A program made the position numbers and the translations under genes. Shown in pieces: positions 25,065 to 27,704 of a stretch of 27,704 nucleotides of DNA. Numbering within the stretch: the first letter of the stretch is position 1; each line of letters opens with the position of its first letter. A model generated the notes under the pieces. It was given only the letters and a program-made list of their open reading frames with translations, was not told the origin of the DNA and did not search any database. The DNA comes from Gammaproteobacteria bacterium (GTDB taxonomy: Bacteria; Pseudomonadota; Gammaproteobacteria; Xanthomonadales; Xanthomonadaceae): positions 1-27,704 of the forward strand of contig JAUIJO010000006.1 in NCBI GenBank assembly GCA_030431185.1. The letters are read 5' to 3'.

Positions 25065-26513
25065 TCAGCCCTTCTTGCCCGCAGGCGTGGCCTGCGCGCT
25101 GGCGACCTGTCCGGCCTCGCCCTCGGTGCTGGCGTAGATCAGCTTCTCGACCTGCTCGATGCGGGCCAGCGCGGGACCGGTCTGCGCGCGGAACGCGGCC
25201 AGCTGCGCACCCTTGAGCGGTTCCGGCGGCGGCATCGTCACCGTCAGCGGATTGCGATGCACGCCGTTGACGCGGAACTCGTAATGCAGGTGCGGCCCCG
25301 TCGCCAGGCCCGAGGCGCCGACATAGCCGATCACCGCGCCCTGCGGCACGCGCTGGCCGACCTTGTACTTGCCGAAGCGCGACATGTGCGCATACAGCGT
25401 GGTGTTGCCGCGGCCATGGTCGAGGATGACCGTGCGGCCGTAGCCGCCCTTCCAGCCCACGAACTGCACGCGGGCATCGCCCGCCGCCATGATCTGGGTG
25501 CCGCTGCGCGCACCATAGTCGACGCCGTCGTGGCGACGCACGCGACCGAGCACCGGATGCTTGCGCGCCCGGCTGAAGCCCGACGTCACGCGCGCGAAGG
25601 GGATCGGCATGCGGATGAAGGCCTTCTTCAACGGGCGCCCGTCCGCGCTGAAGTATTCGGCGCTGCCGTCGTGTTCGAAACGGAACCCCGAATAGGTCTT
25701 GCCCCCGGTGGTGAAGGTCGCGGCCAGCACCTTGCCGCGGCCGATCCGCTCGCCTTCGCGCCAGGTCTCGTCCATCACCACGCTGAAGCGGTCGCCGCGC
25801 TGGATGTCGGTGTTGAAGTCGATGTCGTACTGGAAGATCTGGTCGGTCAGCACCGCGATGGTGGCCGGCGACAGCCCGGCCTTGCGCGCGGCGGCGTAGA
25901 GCGAACTGGTGATCTCGCCCGTGGCCACGTTGGTGCGGGTCTCCACCGGGCGCGCGATCACGTTCTCGCGCACGGTGTCGCCATCGATCGTCAACTCGAC
26001 GCGGTGCAGGTCGTCCTGGTCGAAGCGGAACGCGCGCAGCGCGCCGTTGACCGGGAGGTCGAACGCGAGCTCGGTACCCGGCCGCAGGCGGCCCAGGGCG
26101 GTCTTGGCGCTGGGCTGCTCGAGGATCCGGTGCAGGGTGCTCGCCGGCACGCCCATCTCCTCGAACAACTGGCCGAGCGTCTGGCCGCTGCGGACGCTGA
26201 CGATCTGCCAGCTGTCGCCCTCGACGCCCTGCTGGCTGCGCGACGCCGGCAAGGGCGGCAGCGGCAGTGCGAGGGACATCGATTGGCGGGGCGCATGCAC
26301 CGGCGCGGTCACGTCCTGGCTGAAACCGGGGACGATCGCGGCGACCAGCAAGCCCATCGAAGCGAACAGGCTCGCCGTCGTCCACTGGCGACGCGACCAG
26401 CGGCCGTTGAATCCATCGGAGAGGTGTCGAGCCAGCACCGGGCGGTGCAGGGCGGCTTCGCGGAGGGCCTTGAGGCGCTTGCGCCGGTTGGAACCGGAAC
26501 CCGGTACGGTCAT
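25065..26513 (-). CDS. mepM: Membrane-anchored M23 murein endopeptidase (MepM-like)
   Basis: LytM/M23 zinc endopeptidase of 482 residues, probably cleaving peptide cross-links to let murein expand. A basic N-terminus (NRRKRLKALREAALHRP) precedes one membrane helix (about 48-63, ASLFASMGLLVAAIVPG). An OapA/LysM-like module follows (SVRSGQTLGQLFEEMGVPASTLHRILEQ), then a beta-rich linker domain (TDQIFQYDIDFNTDIQRGDRFSVVMDE). The peptidase domain has HDGVDYGARSGT (His-x3-Asp zinc ligands, about residue 327) and HLHYEF (H-x-H, about 408). All zinc ligands are present, so it should be active rather than an EnvC/NlpD-type activator. ATG 26513 follows GGGGAGA. A strong promoter is visible 47 bases upstream. 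Confidence 0.93.
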   Translation of the reverse strand: MTVPGSGSNRRKRLKALREAALHRPVLARHLSDGFNGRWSRRQWTTASLFASMGLLVAAIVPGFSQDVTAPVHAPRQSMSLALPLPPLPASRSQQGVEGDSWQIVSVRSGQTLGQLFEEMGVPASTLHRILEQPSAKTALGRLRPGTELAFDLPVNGALRAFRFDQDDLHRVELTIDGDTVRENVIARPVETRTNVATGEITSSLYAAARKAGLSPATIAVLTDQIFQYDIDFNTDIQRGDRFSVVMDETWREGERIGRGKVLAATFTTGGKTYSGFRFEHDGSAEYFSADGRPLKKAFIRMPIPFARVTSGFSRARKHPVLGRVRRHDGVDYGARSGTQIMAAGDARVQFVGWKGGYGRTVILDHGRGNTTLYAHMSRFGKYKVGQRVPQGAVIGYVGASGLATGPHLHYEFRVNGVHRNPLTVTMPPPEPLKGAQLAAFRAQTGPALARIEQVEKLIYASTEGEAGQVASAQATPAGKKG

Positions 26514-26559
26514 GGAGCGATCTCCCCTGGGCGAGATGTGAAAGCGGCGTGTCGGGGGT

Positions 26560-26588
26560 ACCATAGTCACGCGAGCAACACCCGTCAA
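26560..26588 (-). promoter_or_regulatory. Sigma-70-type promoter of the M23 endopeptidase gene
   Basis: On the minus strand TTGACG (26588-26583) and TATGGT (26565-26560) are separated by exactly 17 bases. That is five of six matches at -35 and four of six at -10. The transcript would start near 26553, with a leader of about 40 bases before ATG 26513. This is the best-formed promoter in the window. Confidence 0.62.
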
Positions 26589-26624
26589 ACCCTTGATGCT
26601 GAATGGATTTTCGAATCCGCAGCC

Positions 26625-26645
26625 GGGTTAACAGCCCTTTAACCC
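26625..26645 (+). other. Inverted repeat GGGTTAA...TTAACCC upstream of tyrS
   Basis: Perfect 7-bp arms with a 7-base loop (CAGCCCT), 58 bases before the tyrS start, in an AT-richer part of the mepM-tyrS gap. No T-run follows. It may be an operator or a leader hairpin controlling tyrS. Confidence 0.5.
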
Positions 26646-26702
26646 TTAAGCGTGCGGGCCGTCGCATTCAGCTTCGGTCCCAGGATCCGCGGAGAGTCCA
26701 CC

Positions 26703-27704
26703 TTGTCCATCCATGACGCCCTCGAACTGATTGGCCGCGGCGCCGATGAAATCCTCAAGCGCGACGAGCTCGAAGCCCGCCTCAAGCAGGGCCGACCGCT
26801 CCGCATCAAGGCCGGTTTCGACCCCACCGCGCCCGACCTCCACATCGGCCATACCGTGCTGCTCAACAAGATGCGGCAGTTCCAGGACCTCGGCCACCAG
26901 GTGATCTTCCTGATCGGCGACTTCACCGGGATGATCGGCGACCCGACCGGCAAGAACGCCACCCGCAAGCCGCTGACCCGCGAGGACGTCCTCGCCAATG
27001 CCCGCACCTACGCCGACCAGGTGTTCAAGGTGCTCGACCGCGAGCGGACCGAGGTGCGCTTCAACTCCGAGTGGTTCGGGGAGATGTCGGCCGCCGACAT
27101 GATCCGCCTCGCCGCGCAGCACACCGTGGCGCGGATGCTCGAGCGCGACGACTTCGCCAAGCGCTACGCCGCCCAGCAGCCCATCGCCATCCATGAGTTC
27201 CTGTATCCCCTGGTGCAGGGCTACGACTCGGTCGCGCTCAAGGCCGATGTCGAGCTCGGCGGCACCGACCAGAAGTTCAACCTGCTGATGGGCCGCGGCC
27301 TGCAGGAAAGCCACGGGCAGCCGCCCCAGATCGTGCTGACCATGCCTTTGCTGGAGGGCCTCGACGGCGTCCAGAAGATGAGCAAGTCGCTCGGCAACTA
27401 CATCGGCATCGACGAGCCCGCGATCGACATCGTCACCAAGACCATGAAGATCGACGATGTCCTGATGTGGCGCTGGATCGACCTGCTCAGTTTCGACATC
27501 AGTGTCGCCGAGGCGGCGAGCCTCAAGCGCGAGATCGAGGCCGGCCAGCTCAATCCACGCGATCTCAAGCTGCGCCTGGCGCGTGAACTGGCCGCCCGCT
27601 TCCATGACGCGGGCGCCGCCGAGCTGGCCGTGGCCGGCTGGAACGCCGCCGTGCGCGGCCAGGGCGATACCGCCCAGTTGCCGCTCAACGACGTCGTTGT
27701 GCCC
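26703..27704 (+). CDS. tyrS: Tyrosyl-tRNA synthetase, 3' end cut by the window
   Basis: Class I synthetase charging tRNA-Tyr. 334 residues are visible, and the usual C-terminal part (about 70 residues of S4-type RNA-binding domain) lies beyond the right edge. KAGFDPTAPDLHIGHTVLLNKMRQF carries HIGH (47-50). FLIGDFTGMIGDPTGKN, EFLYPLVQGYDSVALKADVELGGTDQKFN and QKMSKSLGN (KMSKS 225-229) follow. The KMSKS form marks the TyrZ-like branch, not the E. coli TyrS branch with KFGKT. The start is TTG 26703, six bases after GGAGAG. No in-frame ATG lies upstream, and the nearby ATG at 26713 is out of frame. Confidence 0.95.
   Translation, partial: MSIHDALELIGRGADEILKRDELEARLKQGRPLRIKAGFDPTAPDLHIGHTVLLNKMRQFQDLGHQVIFLIGDFTGMIGDPTGKNATRKPLTREDVLANARTYADQVFKVLDRERTEVRFNSEWFGEMSAADMIRLAAQHTVARMLERDDFAKRYAAQQPIAIHEFLYPLVQGYDSVALKADVELGGTDQKFNLLMGRGLQESHGQPPQIVLTMPLLEGLDGVQKMSKSLGNYIGIDEPAIDIVTKTMKIDDVLMWRWIDLLSFDISVAEAASLKREIEAGQLNPRDLKLRLARELAARFHDAGAAELAVAGWNAAVRGQGDTAQLPLNDVVVP

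Noticed and set aside
24303..26642. Plus-strand open frame of 779 codons opposite anmK and the M23 peptidase
   Set aside because: It spans two unrelated genes and the promoter of mepM, and its composition is only an antisense reflection.

Overview
The window is GC-rich and densely packed, with 23 protein genes on both strands. Its gene order points to a gammaproteobacterium of the Xanthomonadales (Lysobacter/Luteimonas/Xanthomonas-like). The evidence is radC divergent from coaC-coaB-dut, followed by a long membrane-anchored algC-type mutase, pyrE, xth, ampG, anmK, an M23 peptidase and tyrS. Third codon positions are strongly G/C, so long open frames run antisense to almost every real gene. 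I see no tRNA, rRNA, CRISPR array, insertion sequence or prophage. No gene-free stretch exceeds about 260 bases.

Layout. (1) 1-4210, minus strand: ubiK-comM, then a Tat-type secreted serine hydrolase with a probable CTG start, then a GlxA/AraC-type regulator cut by the window edge. (2) 4400-6850, plus strand: a P-II signal protein that appears to have lost its first codons, then a translationally coupled pair, a JmjC-like cupin and an SGNH-hydrolase lipoprotein. (3) 6847-11021: divergent polyamine genes speE (minus) and speA (plus), separated by a leader with two strong palindromes. speA is followed by a YciI-like protein and a 3-hydroxyisobutyrate-dehydrogenase-family reductase. (4) 11034-15083, minus strand: radC, argS, an FtsN-like SPOR protein and a small membrane protein, with a perfect 24-bp palindrome between argS and the SPOR gene. 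(5) 15311-19468, plus strand: coaC and coaB as two overlapping genes instead of the usual fusion, then dut and a 782-residue phosphomannomutase/phosphoglucomutase with a two-helix periplasmic-type N-terminal half, ending at a clear bidirectional terminator. (6) 19542-20968, minus strand: a DUF4124-like exported coiled-coil protein and pyrE. (7) 21189-27704: xth and ampG, a small ribbon-helix-helix-like protein, then anmK and an M23 endopeptidase on the minus strand, and tyrS (plus, cut by the right edge).

Functional themes are core metabolism (CoA, dUTP, UMP, polyamine, nucleotide sugar), DNA repair and uptake (radC, xth, comM), tRNA charging (argS, tyrS), and murein handling (SPOR protein, ampG, anmK, M23 peptidase). 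I found no clearly new multi-gene system. The points most worth checking are the split coaB/coaC, the P-II gene without a normal start, the membrane-anchored mutase, the cupin-SGNH pair, the CTG-started Tat hydrolase and several strong palindromes.
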